Shown: positions 1 to 7,809 of the stretch, piece after piece
Numbering within the stretch: the stretch's first letter is position 1
Layout: the number at the start of each line of letters is the position of its first letter
NCBI GenBank assembly: GCA_903915535.1
Contig: CAIWTJ010000057.1
Span: 1 to 49,853, forward strand
Length of the DNA stretch: 49,853 nucleotides
From: Enhydrobacter aerosaccus
GTDB lineage: Bacteria; Pseudomonadota; Alphaproteobacteria; Reyranellales; Reyranellaceae
Direction: 5' to 3'
The notes under the pieces: model-generated
The model's input: the letters and a program-made list of their open reading frames with translations, nothing else
Told to the model about the DNA's origin: nothing
Database searches by the model: none
Translations under genes and position numbers: made by a program

Positions 1-597
1 CGGATTGAGTCTCATTTTAACTCTCACCACGGTGTTGACCAGCGAACCTATACCCTCGAGCGCCAGTAACTCCGCCAGCAGCGGCACCAGCACCGCGTCG
101 ACGGCGACGAGCGCGTTCAACGTCACGAGTCCCAGCGACGGCGGGCAGTCGATCAGGATCGTCGTCCACTTCGCGCGCGCCGACTGCCCCTCTGCGAATT
201 GAGGGTCGGCCGCGAGCGCATCGAACAGGCGATGTTCGCGGCGCTCCATGTCGATCAGCTCGATCTCCGCGCCGGCCAGCGACACCGACGCCGGCATCAC
301 CGAGAGGCCCGGGATCTGCGAGGTGCGGATGCACTCGGCCATCGGCGAGAGACCGAGAATGAATTCGTAGGCGCCGGGGGCGCGATCGCCGCGCGCGATG
401 CCAAGACCGGTCGAGGCGTTGCCCTGGGGATCGAGGTCGATCAGCAGCACCTTTTCGCCGACCGCCGCGAGCGCCGTGGCGAGGTTGATCGCCGTCGTGG
501 TCTTACCGACGCCGCCCTTTTGATTGGCGATCGCGAATATCTGCGGCCCCGGGATCGTCACGGGGGCGGTAGTCTCCAATTCGGAGGAGGACAGCAT
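1..597 (-). CDS. parA: Chromosome partitioning ATPase ParA (3' end outside window)
   Basis: ParA/Soj ATPase that segregates replicated origins with ParB and parS. Reading the minus strand from ATG 597 gives 199 open codons running off the window edge. The deviant Walker A KGGVGKTT is at about residues 27-34, with LIDLDPQGNAS and LIDCPPSLG (Walker B region) after it. The frame overlaps the 3' end of rsmG by 95 bp in a different frame. No clear ribosome site precedes ATG 597; an in-frame GTG at 561 is an alternative start that would shorten the overlap. ParB is expected beyond the left edge. The family call is secure; the exact start is not. Confidence 0.95.
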   Translation of the reverse strand, partial: MLSSSELETTAPVTIPGPQIFAIANQKGGVGKTTTAINLATALAAVGEKVLLIDLDPQGNASTGLGIARGDRAPGAYEFILGLSPMAECIRTSQIPGLSVMPASVSLAGAEIELIDMERREHRLFDALAADPQFAEGQSARAKWTTILIDCPPSLGLVTLNALVAVDAVLVPLLAELLALEGIGSLVNTVVRVKMRLNP

Positions 598-1177
598 CAC
601 GGTCGGTGGCACTCGGAAAAGGGTGGGCCTCAATGTCCCAGCCGCGCTGGGCCTCGGTCAATTCGACCTGCCAGTCTTTGCCCTTGTGAAAAAGGCAAAT
701 AGCGGGGTCCGCTCGGTGGCGTTGTGCCCAGCCCAGCAGGGTGCCGAGCGGCGCGAGCGCGCGGGCGGTGACCACATCGGCGTGCGCGGACGGTACCGCC
801 TCGATCCGGCCGATCACGATTTTTGGCTGTTTTTTCAATGACATACGGCGGCCCGCCTCGCCCAGAAAGGCGGCCTTGCGCGCGTCCGATTCGACCAGGA
901 TCACGTCGAGTTCAGGCCGAAGCGCTGCCAGAACCAGGCCCGGAAAGCCAGCGCCGGTGCCCAGATCCGCCAATCTTTTTGTTTCTTTCGGGACATGCGG
1001 CAGGACCTGCGCCGAGTCGAGAATATGCCGGCTCCATATGTCGTCCACCGTGGCCGGCCCGATCAGGTTGATGGCCTTCTGCCACTTGAGCAGGATTTCG
1101 ACATAGGCCTCGAGCTGGCCCCATGTTTCACGTGAAACATCGATGCCGAGATCGGCCATCTTTGCTTGGACGTTCAC
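503..1177 (-). CDS. rsmG: 16S rRNA (guanine-N7) methyltransferase RsmG (GidB)
   Basis: SAM-dependent methyltransferase that modifies G527 of 16S rRNA. The 224-residue product carries the SAM-binding motif LADLGTGAGFPG near residue 70 and the N-terminal INLIGPATVDDIWSRHILDS block typical of GidB. It starts with GTG 1177, whose Shine-Dalgarno-like GAGG (1183-1186) is supplied by the end of the neighbouring palindromic repeat; ATG 1159 is an alternative. Residues VSRET are encoded by a parS site. The last ~30 residues (arginine- and aspartate-rich) overlap the start of parA. It lies downstream of mnmG in the classic mnmG-rsmG-parA order. Confidence 0.95.
   Translation of the reverse strand: MNVQAKMADLGIDVSRETWGQLEAYVEILLKWQKAINLIGPATVDDIWSRHILDSAQVLPHVPKETKRLADLGTGAGFPGLVLAALRPELDVILVESDARKAAFLGEAGRRMSLKKQPKIVIGRIEAVPSAHADVVTARALAPLGTLLGWAQRHRADPAICLFHKGKDWQVELTEAQRGWDIEAHPFPSATDRDAVLLRIGDYRPRDDPGAADIRDRQSKGRRR
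1124..1139. promoter_or_regulatory. parS: parS centromere site 1 (inside rsmG)
   Basis: Perfect 16-bp palindrome TGTTTCACGTGAAACA, identical to the parS consensus bound by ParB in alphaproteobacteria, flanked by a further A/T pair to make 18 symmetric bases. It lies within the rsmG coding sequence, where it encodes VSRET. ParB is expected to nucleate here and spread, while ParA is encoded just downstream. Confidence 0.95.
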
Positions 1178-1182
1178 AGTTA

Positions 1183-1287
1183 CCTCATCCTGAGGAGGCC
1201 CGAAGGGCCGTCTCGAAGGATGAGAACGAGCCCTTCGGCGGGGCCCACCCTTCGAGACGCGCCCGGCGGGCGCTCCTCAGGGTGAGG
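1183..1287. repeat. Intergenic palindromic repeat between mnmG and rsmG
   Basis: A long imperfect inverted repeat. The left arm at 1183-1219 (begins CCTCATCCTGAGGAG, ends TCTCGAAGG) pairs with the right arm at 1248-1287 (CCTTCGAGACGC ... CTCCTCAGGGTGAGG). The composition and the CCTGAGGAG and CTCGAAGG blocks resemble the dispersed hairpin repeats common between genes in alphaproteobacteria. It fills nearly all of the mnmG-rsmG gap, and its left end provides the apparent ribosome site of rsmG. A role in mRNA stability or attenuation is only inferred. Confidence 0.8.
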
Positions 1288-1308
1288 GCGTGCGCGCTGA
1301 TGAGGACC

Positions 1309-3216
1309 CTAAGCCGCGCGGCGTCGGACATGCTTCAGCAGGGCGACGAGAGCGGCGGGGGTTACTCCGGAGATCCGGGCAGCCTGGCCCAGAGTAGCGG
1401 GCTTGTGCGCCTGCAGCTTCTGGCGGACCTCGTTGGACAGGCTCGCGACCGCGGCATAGTCGAGGGTCTCGGGGAGCTCCAAGGCCTCGTCGCGCCGGTA
1501 GGCGGCAATGTCCTCGCGCTGGCGGCCGAGATAGCCTTCGTAGCGGGCGTCGATGGTCAGCTGTTCGGCGATATCGGGGGAAACCGTGGCCAATTCCGGC
1601 CAGAAACCGGCCAGCCGCCCCCAGGACATGTCCTGAAAAGCAAGCAATTCCAATGCGTTACGGACGACACCATCCTGGTTCATGGCAACGCCTTGCCGGG
1701 CCAGCGCCGACGGGCTGCTCCTGAACGCCTGGGCCAGCGCCTTGGCGTCGGCCAGCGCCTTTTGTTTCACGTGAAACACCCCCGCGCGCTCCGACCCGAC
1801 GCAGCCGATCTCCAGCCCCCGCGGTGTCAGGCGCTGGTCGGCGTTGTCGGCCCGCAGCCACAGGCGGTATTCGGCCCGCGACGTGAACATCCGGTACGGC
1901 TCCGTCACGCCCAGGCTCACCAGATCGTCGATCAGCACACCGAGATAGCCGTCGGCACGATCGACGGAGAATGGCGCCGAGCCGGCCGCCGCCAGTGCCG
2001 CGTTGAGGCCGGCCATCAGCCCCTGGGCCGCCGCCTCCTCGTACCCGGTCGTGCCGTTGATCTGGCCCGCCATGTACAGGCCTGGCACGCGCCGGGTCTC
2101 CAGGGTCGCGTGCAGTTCGCGCGGGTCGATATGATCGTATTCGATGGCATACCCCGGCCGCAGCATGACTGCCCGCTCCAGCCCCGGGATGGTCTGCAAC
2201 AACTGCTGCTGCACTTCGCGGGGCAGGGAGGTCGAGATGCCGTTGGGGTAGACCGTGGGATCGTCGAGACCTTCCGGCTCCAGGAAGATCTGATGCCGCT
2301 CGCGCTGGGCGAAGCGCACGACCTTGTCCTCGATCGAGGGGCAGTAGCGCGGCCCGACGCTTTCGATCTGGCCCGAGTACATCGGCGCGCGATGGAGATT
2401 GGCGCGGATCAGCGCGTGGGTCGCGGGAGTCGTCTCGGTGACGTGGCAGGCGATCTGCGGCGTCGTGATCTCGCGCGTCAGATACGAGAACGGCAACGGC
2501 GGCGTGTCGCCGTCCTGCCGGTCGAGCGCGCTGTAATCGATCGTGCGGCCATCGAGCCGGGCCGGCGTGCCGGTCTTGAGACGGCCCAACGCAAAGCCGA
2601 GCGCATGCAACCTTTGCGCGAGCAACGTAGAGGGTGGCTCGACCGCGTCTTCGGCGAGGTCCGCGGGCGTGCCGTCGCGCTGCCCCCGCGCGCGCCCCGC
2701 GGCCATCTTGATTTCACCCAGGTGAATCAAGCCTCGGAGGAACGTTCCCGTCGTCAATACGACGCGTCCGGCAGCGATCTCCACGCCCGATTCCGTGACC
2801 AAGCCGATACACGCGCCGCGCGCATCGACGAGGATATCGGCAACGGCCTCCGCGCGCATCTCGAGGTTCGCCTGCTCGGCCAGCAACGTCTGCATGGCCT
2901 GGCGATAGAGCTTGCGGTCGGCCTGCGCGCGCGGTCCGCGCACGGCAGGGCCCTTCGACAAATTGAGGGTGCGGAACTGGATGCCGGCGCGATCGATGGC
3001 GCGGCCCATGACGCCGTCGAGCGCATCGATCTCGCGCACCAGGTGGCCCTTGCCCAGCCCCCCGATGGCGGGATTGCAGGACATTTCGCCGATCGTATCG
3101 AGCCGGTGCGTCAGCAGCAGGGTGCGGGCGCCCAGCCGCGCCGCCGCGGCCGCGGCCTCACAGCCGGCATGGCCGCCGCCGACCACGATCACGTCATAGG
3201 AAAAAGTCCCGCTCAT
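1309..3216 (-). CDS. mnmG: tRNA uridine 5-carboxymethylaminomethyl modification enzyme MnmG (GidA)
   Basis: FAD protein that works with MnmE to place the cmnm5 group on U34 of certain tRNAs. The 635-residue product is full length. The dinucleotide fold [14 protein letters not shown] is at residues 10-23, followed by the GidA signature [22 protein letters not shown] second signature, [21 protein letters not shown], is in the C-terminal half. The start is ATG 3216. A parS site lies in the coding sequence and encodes FHVK. Its partner mnmE is about 10.7 kb away instead of adjacent, on the same strand. Confidence 0.98.
   Translation of the reverse strand: MSGTFSYDVIVVGGGHAGCEAAAAAARLGARTLLLTHRLDTIGEMSCNPAIGGLGKGHLVREIDALDGVMGRAIDRAGIQFRTLNLSKGPAVRGPRAQADRKLYRQAMQTLLAEQANLEMRAEAVADILVDARGACIGLVTESGVEIAAGRVVLTTGTFLRGLIHLGEIKMAAGRARGQRDGTPADLAEDAVEPPSTLLAQRLHALGFALGRLKTGTPARLDGRTIDYSALDRQDGDTPPLPFSYLTREITTPQIACHVTETTPATHALIRANLHRAPMYSGQIESVGPRYCPSIEDKVVRFAQRERHQIFLEPEGLDDPTVYPNGISTSLPREVQQQLLQTIPGLERAVMLRPGYAIEYDHIDPRELHATLETRRVPGLYMAGQINGTTGYEEAAAQGLMAGLNAALAAAGSAPFSVDRADGYLGVLIDDLVSLGVTEPYRMFTSRAEYRLWLRADNADQRLTPRGLEIGCVGSERAGVFHVKQKALADAKALAQAFRSSPSALARQGVAMNQDGVVRNALELLAFQDMSWGRLAGFWPELATVSPDIAEQLTIDARYEGYLGRQREDIAAYRRDEALELPETLDYAAVASLSNEVRQKLQAHKPATLGQAARISGVTPAALVALLKHVRRRAA
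1763..1778. promoter_or_regulatory. parS: parS centromere site 2 (inside mnmG)
   Basis: A second exact copy of TGTTTCACGTGAAACA, 639 bp from the first, inside mnmG where it encodes FHVK. Two perfect 16-bp copies this close are not expected by chance and mark the partition centromere region. Confidence 0.95.
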
Positions 3217-3261
3217 CGCGCGCCTTTTACGCTCCCCACGCGGGCACGGTCCAGATCGCGT

Positions 3262-3291
3262 CTGGGGTTGTCGCTGGGGTTGTCGCTAGGG
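3262..3291. repeat. Short tandem repeat upstream of mnmG
   Basis: The 12-bp unit CTGGGGTTGTCG occurs twice in a row (3262-3273, 3274-3285), with a decayed third start. It lies in the 236-bp gap between the mnmG start and the small gene at 3453, which should also hold the mnmG promoter. No other feature was recognised in that gap. Confidence 0.6.
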
Positions 3292-3452
3292 TGGTTACCG
3301 CCCGGTAACGCTTTTAAATAAGGAAATAAATAGGGGGGCGGGCCGCTGGGTGGATCGACATCCCGCGAACCTAAGCGGGGCGGCGGGAATCGCCTATTAC
3401 GGTCGTTACTGAGGCCATAAGCTTGAGGCTGCTCGTCTTTGGGGGGCCGCGC

Positions 3453-3611
3453 TTGAAGATCCATTGGCTGATCATCGGAGTCGTCGTCATCTTCGTGGTG
3501 CTCACGCCCTTGATGAACGCGCTGATGAACCGGATCCGGCCGCTCACCCCGGAGCAGGAAGAGTCGCGGCGGCTGGCCGAAGAACTTCGCCGCAAAATCC
3601 ACCTTCGCTAG
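3453..3611 (+). CDS. Small single-pass membrane protein (hypothetical)
   Basis: Predicted 52-residue protein starting at TTG 3453 (MKIHWLIIGVVV...); an upstream in-frame TTG at 3423 would add ten residues. It has one strong hydrophobic segment (about residues 4-22) followed by a charged amphipathic tail ending EELRRKIHLR, as in small inner-membrane proteins. It ends 12 bp before the next gene and may be cotranscribed with it. I recognise no family. The TTG start and short length limit confidence. Confidence 0.45.
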   Translation: MKIHWLIIGVVVIFVVLTPLMNALMNRIRPLTPEQEESRRLAEELRRKIHLR

Positions 3612-3623
3612 GGCACAGAAAAA

Positions 3624-4262
3624 ATGAAGACATTGATCACGGCCCTCGGCCTCGTTGCCCTGGTCACGGCGGCACCCTGCAGCCGCGCCCAGGAGATCAC
3701 GCGGTTCGCGCCGCTCAAGGCGGAAGAGATGACGGCACCGCAGAAGGCGCTGGCCGATCAGCTCGCCGCCCCACCGCGCAACGGCAACATCAACAACCCG
3801 CCGTTCCGCGCCTATGCCCGCAGTCCCGAGATGGCGCAGAAGCTGATTTCTCTCGCGGAGTACCTACGCTGGAATTCCTCGCTGCCGCCGCGGCTGAGCG
3901 AGCTCGCGATCCTGATCACGGCGCGGGAATGGACGGCCCAGTACGAGTGGTACGCGCACTATCCGCACGCGATCAAAGGCGGCCTCGACCCGAAGGTGGC
4001 GGCCGAGCTCGCGGAGGGAAAGCGGCCCCAGGGCATGAAGGACGACGAGACCGCGCTGTACGATCTCGTCACCGCGCTCCATCGCGACAAGAAGGTCTCC
4101 AATCCGATCTACAAGGCGGCGCTCGACAAGTTCGGCGAGCGCGGCGTCATGGACGTGATCGGCATCATCGGTTTCTACGTCATCACGTCGATGACGCTGA
4201 ACACCATGCAGGCCGGCGTGCCGGACGGTAAGCCGCTGCCCTTGCCGGTCCTGGCGAAGTAG
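3624..4262 (+). CDS. Exported carboxymuconolactone decarboxylase-family (AhpD-fold) protein
   Basis: Product of 212 residues with an N-terminal signal peptide (MKTLITALGLVALVTAA, predicted cleavage after SRA). The body matches the carboxymuconolactone decarboxylase fold: the block LSELAILITAREWTAQYEWYAHYPHA is the family's core helix pair. The CxxC pair of AhpD peroxidase partners is absent here, so peroxidase activity is doubtful. Many proteins of this type are annotated only as CMD family. It is convergent with ku, leaving 2 bp between the stops. Substrate unknown. Confidence 0.8.
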   Translation: MKTLITALGLVALVTAAPCSRAQEITRFAPLKAEEMTAPQKALADQLAAPPRNGNINNPPFRAYARSPEMAQKLISLAEYLRWNSSLPPRLSELAILITAREWTAQYEWYAHYPHAIKGGLDPKVAAELAEGKRPQGMKDDETALYDLVTALHRDKKVSNPIYKAALDKFGERGVMDVIGIIGFYVITSMTLNTMQAGVPDGKPLPLPVLAK

Positions 4263-4264
4263 CG

Positions 4265-5128
4265 CTAGGCCGCGCGTTTCTTCGCGCCGCCGCCCTTGAG
4301 GCTCTTCTTCAGAGCTTCCATCAGGTCGATGACCTTGCCGTCGTCTTCCTCCGGCTCGGCATCGGGCGTGACGGCCTTCCCCTTCTTCTTGCGGGCGATC
4401 AGCTCGCGCAGGGCGTCCTCGTAGCGGTCCTTGAACTCGGTCGGATCGAACGTGGCCGCCTGCTGCTCGATGATCTTCTCGGCGATTTCGAGCATGCCCT
4501 TCTCGGGCTTGGGCAGGGTCTTGTCGAAGATCTCGGAGGTGCTGCGGATCTCGTCGTGCGTGCGCAGGGTGGTGAGCAGGATTCCGGTGTCGCGCGGCTC
4601 GAGCGCGCAGACGCGCTCGCGCGTGTGCATCACGACGCGGCCCAGCGCCACCTTGTTCTGCTTGGCCATCGCGGCCTGGATCACGGCGAAGGCCTCGATG
4701 CCGGTCTTGCCGGCGGGTGCCAGGTAATAGGGCTCGTCCCAGTAGATGCGGTCGATCGACGAGGCGTCGACGAACTCCTCGATGTCGATGATGCGCGTCG
4801 ATTCGAGCTTCACGGCGTCAAGCTCGTCCTTCTCGAGCAGGATGTACTTGTTCTTCGAGACCTCGAAGCCGCGCACCAGGTCGGCGCGCTCGACCGGCTT
4901 GCCGGTGCCGGCATCGACCGTCTGCATGCGGATGCGGTTGTTGGTCTTGGGATTGATCATGTTGAAGTGCACTTCGGAGGTGCGCTCGGTCGCCGTGTAG
5001 AGCGCGACCGGACAGGTCACGAGCGACAGCCGCAGATGGCCCTCCCAGGTGGGCCGCAGGGATTTGTGCGAAGACGGCGCGTGCTGGGCCGCCGCAGTCT
5101 TGGACGCCGAAGTGCGTTTTTTTGCCAT
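4265..5128 (-). CDS. ku: Non-homologous end-joining DNA end-binding protein Ku
   Basis: Bacterial Ku homodimer subunit that encircles broken DNA ends and recruits LigD. The product is 287 residues from ATG 5128, which has GAGG about 7 bases upstream. A GTG at 5140 overlapping the ligD stop as GTGA is an alternative. Ku core blocks are visible: WEGHLRLSLVTCPVALYTAT near the N-terminus, then HFNMINPKTNNRI and YYLAPAGKTGIEAFAVI. The C-terminus is lysine-rich (LKKSLKGGGAKKRAA), as in DNA-binding tails of this family. It is the last gene of katE-ligD-ku. Confidence 0.97.
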   Translation of the reverse strand: MAKKRTSASKTAAAQHAPSSHKSLRPTWEGHLRLSLVTCPVALYTATERTSEVHFNMINPKTNNRIRMQTVDAGTGKPVERADLVRGFEVSKNKYILLEKDELDAVKLESTRIIDIEEFVDASSIDRIYWDEPYYLAPAGKTGIEAFAVIQAAMAKQNKVALGRVVMHTRERVCALEPRDTGILLTTLRTHDEIRSTSEIFDKTLPKPEKGMLEIAEKIIEQQAATFDPTEFKDRYEDALRELIARKKKGKAVTPDAEPEEDDGKVIDLMEALKKSLKGGGAKKRAA

Positions 5129-5136
5129 GGCCGACC

Positions 5137-7809
5137 TCACCGTTTCTGTTCGATCAATGCTTCAATGGCCGCGCGCAGCGGCGTTGCCGATGTGTCGTAG
5201 GCGCGCCACGGCTTGCTCTTCTTCAGCACGGCGGGCGCGGTGCGGACGGTGAAGGCCATCGGGTCGAGGCCGGGCTTCACCTGCTTCCACTCGATCGGCA
5301 TAGAGACCGGCGCTCCCGGGCGGGCGCGCGGGGACAAGGGCGCCACGGCGGTCGCGGTTTTGTCGTTGCGCAGATAGTCGAGGAAAATGCGGCCCGTGCG
5401 CTCTTTCTTCGCCATGTTGAGCACGTAGCGCTCGGGCTCCTGGGCGGCGATGCGACGGCAAACTTCCTTGGCGAACAGCTTGGCCGCGTCCCAGTCCGGG
5501 CTCTTCTTGTCGGCGGTGAGCGGGACCACGACATGCAGGCCCTTGCCGCCGGTGGTCTTGCAGAAGGTCTTCAGGCCCAGCGCCTCCAGGCGCTTCTTGA
5601 ATTCGAGCGCGCCCTTGATCACTTCGGCGAACTTCACGTCGGGCGCGGGATCGAGATCGAACACCAGCCGGCCCGGCAACTCCGGACGGTCGGGTTGGCA
5701 GTTCCACGGATGCAGTTCCGTCGCGCCCATCTGCGCCGCGGCGACGAGGCCCTCGACCCGGTCGATCTGCAGGTAGGGCTGCTTGTCGCCTTTCACCTTC
5801 ACCGCCTCGAACAGGTGCGAGCCGCCGGCCATGGCGTGGCGCTGGAAGAATTTCTGCTTGCCGTCGATGCCATCTGGCGTGCGCACGATCGAGCAGGGCC
5901 GGCCTTTCAGGTGCGGCAGCATCCACGCGCCGACCTCTTCGAAGTACTTGGCGAGGTCGAGCTTGCTCACCTTGTCGGCGGGCCACAGCAGCTTGTCGGG
6001 ATGGGAGATCGAGACGCCCATGATCATGCCGGGGCCCCGCGTCATCCCGAGCGAAGCCGAGGGATCTTTTTTCTTGCCGCCAGATGACAGGTCCCTCCGC
6101 TTCGCCCTTCGGGCGCCGGTCGGGATGACGGGGGCTAGTTTCGTCTTCATAGGCTTCTCGGCCTCGACCTCATCGGCGGGCTTGTCGGCGCGCAGGCCCT
6201 TGAACGCGGCCTGCCGTACGTTGCCGTCACCGGTCCAGCCGGCAAACTCGATCTCGGCCACGAGCTCGGGCCGCGCCCAATGCATGTTGCTCTCGTGCGG
6301 CGGCGACCCCGCCTTGTCGAACGGCGACTGCTTGCTTTCGACCGCCTTGAACCTGGGCAACAGCTCGCGCATCACCTTTTCGCTGAAGCCCGTGCCGACC
6401 CTGCCGACATAAACGAGCTTCTCGCCGCGATGGACCCCCGCCAACAGCGACCGAAGCTTCTTTCCCTCCTGCGTCCAGCCGCCGATCACCACCTCGTGGC
6501 CGGCGCGGCACTTGGCCTTCACCCAGCTGTTGCCGCGGCCGGACCTGTACGGCGCATCGAGTTGCTTCGAGACGATGCCCTCGAGATGCATCTTGCAGGC
6601 CGACTGGAGAACGGCATCGCCGCCGGTCTCGAAATGATCGACGTAGCGCAGGGTCTGCCTCTTCGACTGGGTCGCCGCGAGAAGGGTCCGCAGCGCGTCC
6701 TTGCGCTCCGCCAGCGGCAGGCCGCGCAGGTCGAGGCCTTCGGCGAACAGGAGGTCGAAGGCGAAGAAGATCAGATCTTTGGACTCGCCCTCCGACAGCG
6801 CGGCCTGCAGGGCAGCGAAGTCCGGCGCCCCATGATGGTCCAGCGCGCAGGCCTCGCCGTCGATGATGCAATCGGGCAGCCCGGCCGCCGCCTCCGCGAT
6901 CGCCGAGAACTTGCGTGTCCAGTCGAGGCCCTTGCGCGTGCGCAGCGTCGCCTCGCCGTCCTCGACGCGGAGCTGCAGGCGATAGCCGTCGAACTTCACC
7001 TCGTGCGCCCAGCCGGCGCCCGAGGGCGCGCGCTCGACCAGCTTGCACAGCTGCGGCTCGACGAAGTCCGGCATGGTGCCGACCTTCTTGGGCTGGACGG
7101 CCTTGGCCTTCTTCGGCACGTTCTTCTCGGCGCTGTCCTTGCTGTTCCACACCGCGCCGGCGGCGTTCTTGTTCTTGCGGCTCATGAAGGGCGTCGGCGC
7201 CTTACCGGTCCCCAGCGCGATCTCCTTCAGGGTGCGGCCCGAGGCGATCGACTTCGGATCCTTCAAAAGCTTGTCGCCGTTGCCTTCGATGGCCGCATCG
7301 TCGCGATGCTTGATCAGCAGCCAGTTGGTGCGCCCCTTCTTTCCATCTCGGCCACCCTTCTTGTCCCACTTCATGCGGACCAGCACCCAGCTTCCGCCCA
7401 GCCGCTCGCCTTCCAGCCGGAACTTGAGGTCGCCGCGCTTCAGCCCCTCGTGCGGATCGCCTTCGGGAATCCAATGGCCGCGGTCCCAGAGCTGGACCGT
7501 GCCGCCGCCATATTGCCCTTTGGGGATCGTGCCTTCGAAGTCGCCGTAGTCGAGCGGATGGTCCTCGACCTCGACGGCCAGCCGCTTGTCGTGCGGATCG
7601 AGCGAGGGCCCGCGCGTCACCGCCCACGACTTGAACACGCCGTCGAGCTCGAGCCGGAAGTCGTAGTGCAGCCGCGTCGCGTCGTGACGCTGGATGACGA
7701 AGCGCAGCCCCGCTCCCGCCGCGACCGCGACCTTGCCCGAGGGCTCGGCCGTCTTCTCGAAGTCGCGTTTGGCGCGGTAGGTGGCGAGGCTGCCCTTCAT
7801 CTTCTTCAC
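5137..7809 (-). CDS. ligD: Multifunctional NHEJ DNA ligase LigD (phosphoesterase-ligase-polymerase)
   Basis: ATP-dependent ligase D of 890 residues with three domains in the Pseudomonas-type order. The 3'-phosphoesterase is at about residues 1-190, with H42, H48 and D50 in [11 protein letters not shown]. The ligase is at about 245-545, with nucleotidyl lysine K272 in EVKFDGYR. The primase-like polymerase is at about 598-890, with D718 and D720 in VFDLDP. The linker between ligase and polymerase contains 30 residues (561-590) encoded by a palindromic repeat. The start is GTG 7809, overlapping the katE stop as GTGA; ATG 7800 is an alternative. It works with the Ku protein encoded next. Confidence 0.97.
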   Translation of the reverse strand: MKKMKGSLATYRAKRDFEKTAEPSGKVAVAAGAGLRFVIQRHDATRLHYDFRLELDGVFKSWAVTRGPSLDPHDKRLAVEVEDHPLDYGDFEGTIPKGQYGGGTVQLWDRGHWIPEGDPHEGLKRGDLKFRLEGERLGGSWVLVRMKWDKKGGRDGKKGRTNWLLIKHRDDAAIEGNGDKLLKDPKSIASGRTLKEIALGTGKAPTPFMSRKNKNAAGAVWNSKDSAEKNVPKKAKAVQPKKVGTMPDFVEPQLCKLVERAPSGAGWAHEVKFDGYRLQLRVEDGEATLRTRKGLDWTRKFSAIAEAAAGLPDCIIDGEACALDHHGAPDFAALQAALSEGESKDLIFFAFDLLFAEGLDLRGLPLAERKDALRTLLAATQSKRQTLRYVDHFETGGDAVLQSACKMHLEGIVSKQLDAPYRSGRGNSWVKAKCRAGHEVVIGGWTQEGKKLRSLLAGVHRGEKLVYVGRVGTGFSEKVMRELLPRFKAVESKQSPFDKAGSPPHESNMHWARPELVAEIEFAGWTGDGNVRQAAFKGLRADKPADEVEAEKPMKTKLAPVIPTGARRAKRRDLSSGGKKKDPSASLGMTRGPGMIMGVSISHPDKLLWPADKVSKLDLAKYFEEVGAWMLPHLKGRPCSIVRTPDGIDGKQKFFQRHAMAGGSHLFEAVKVKGDKQPYLQIDRVEGLVAAAQMGATELHPWNCQPDRPELPGRLVFDLDPAPDVKFAEVIKGALEFKKRLEALGLKTFCKTTGGKGLHVVVPLTADKKSPDWDAAKLFAKEVCRRIAAQEPERYVLNMAKKERTGRIFLDYLRNDKTATAVAPLSPRARPGAPVSMPIEWKQVKPGLDPMAFTVRTAPAVLKKSKPWRAYDTSATPLRAAIEALIEQKR
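6041..6129. repeat. Palindromic repeat element inserted in frame in ligD
   Basis: An 89-bp element with perfect 10-bp terminal inverted repeats (GTCATCCCGA at 6041-6050, TCGGGATGAC at 6120-6129). A second inverted pair lies inside (6051-6064 with 6092-6105, one mismatch). The termini and the GAAGCCGAGGGATC block look like the intergenic hairpin repeats common in alphaproteobacteria. Here it is read through in frame as residues 561-590 of LigD ([10 protein letters not shown] ... PSASLGMT). It sits exactly in the interdomain linker. Confidence 0.85.

Noticed and set aside
1123..3321. A 732-codon plus-strand frame opposite mnmG
   Set aside because: It is the antisense shadow of mnmG in GC-rich DNA: arginine-, glycine- and glutamine-rich with no domain, while the other strand encodes an intact MnmG.
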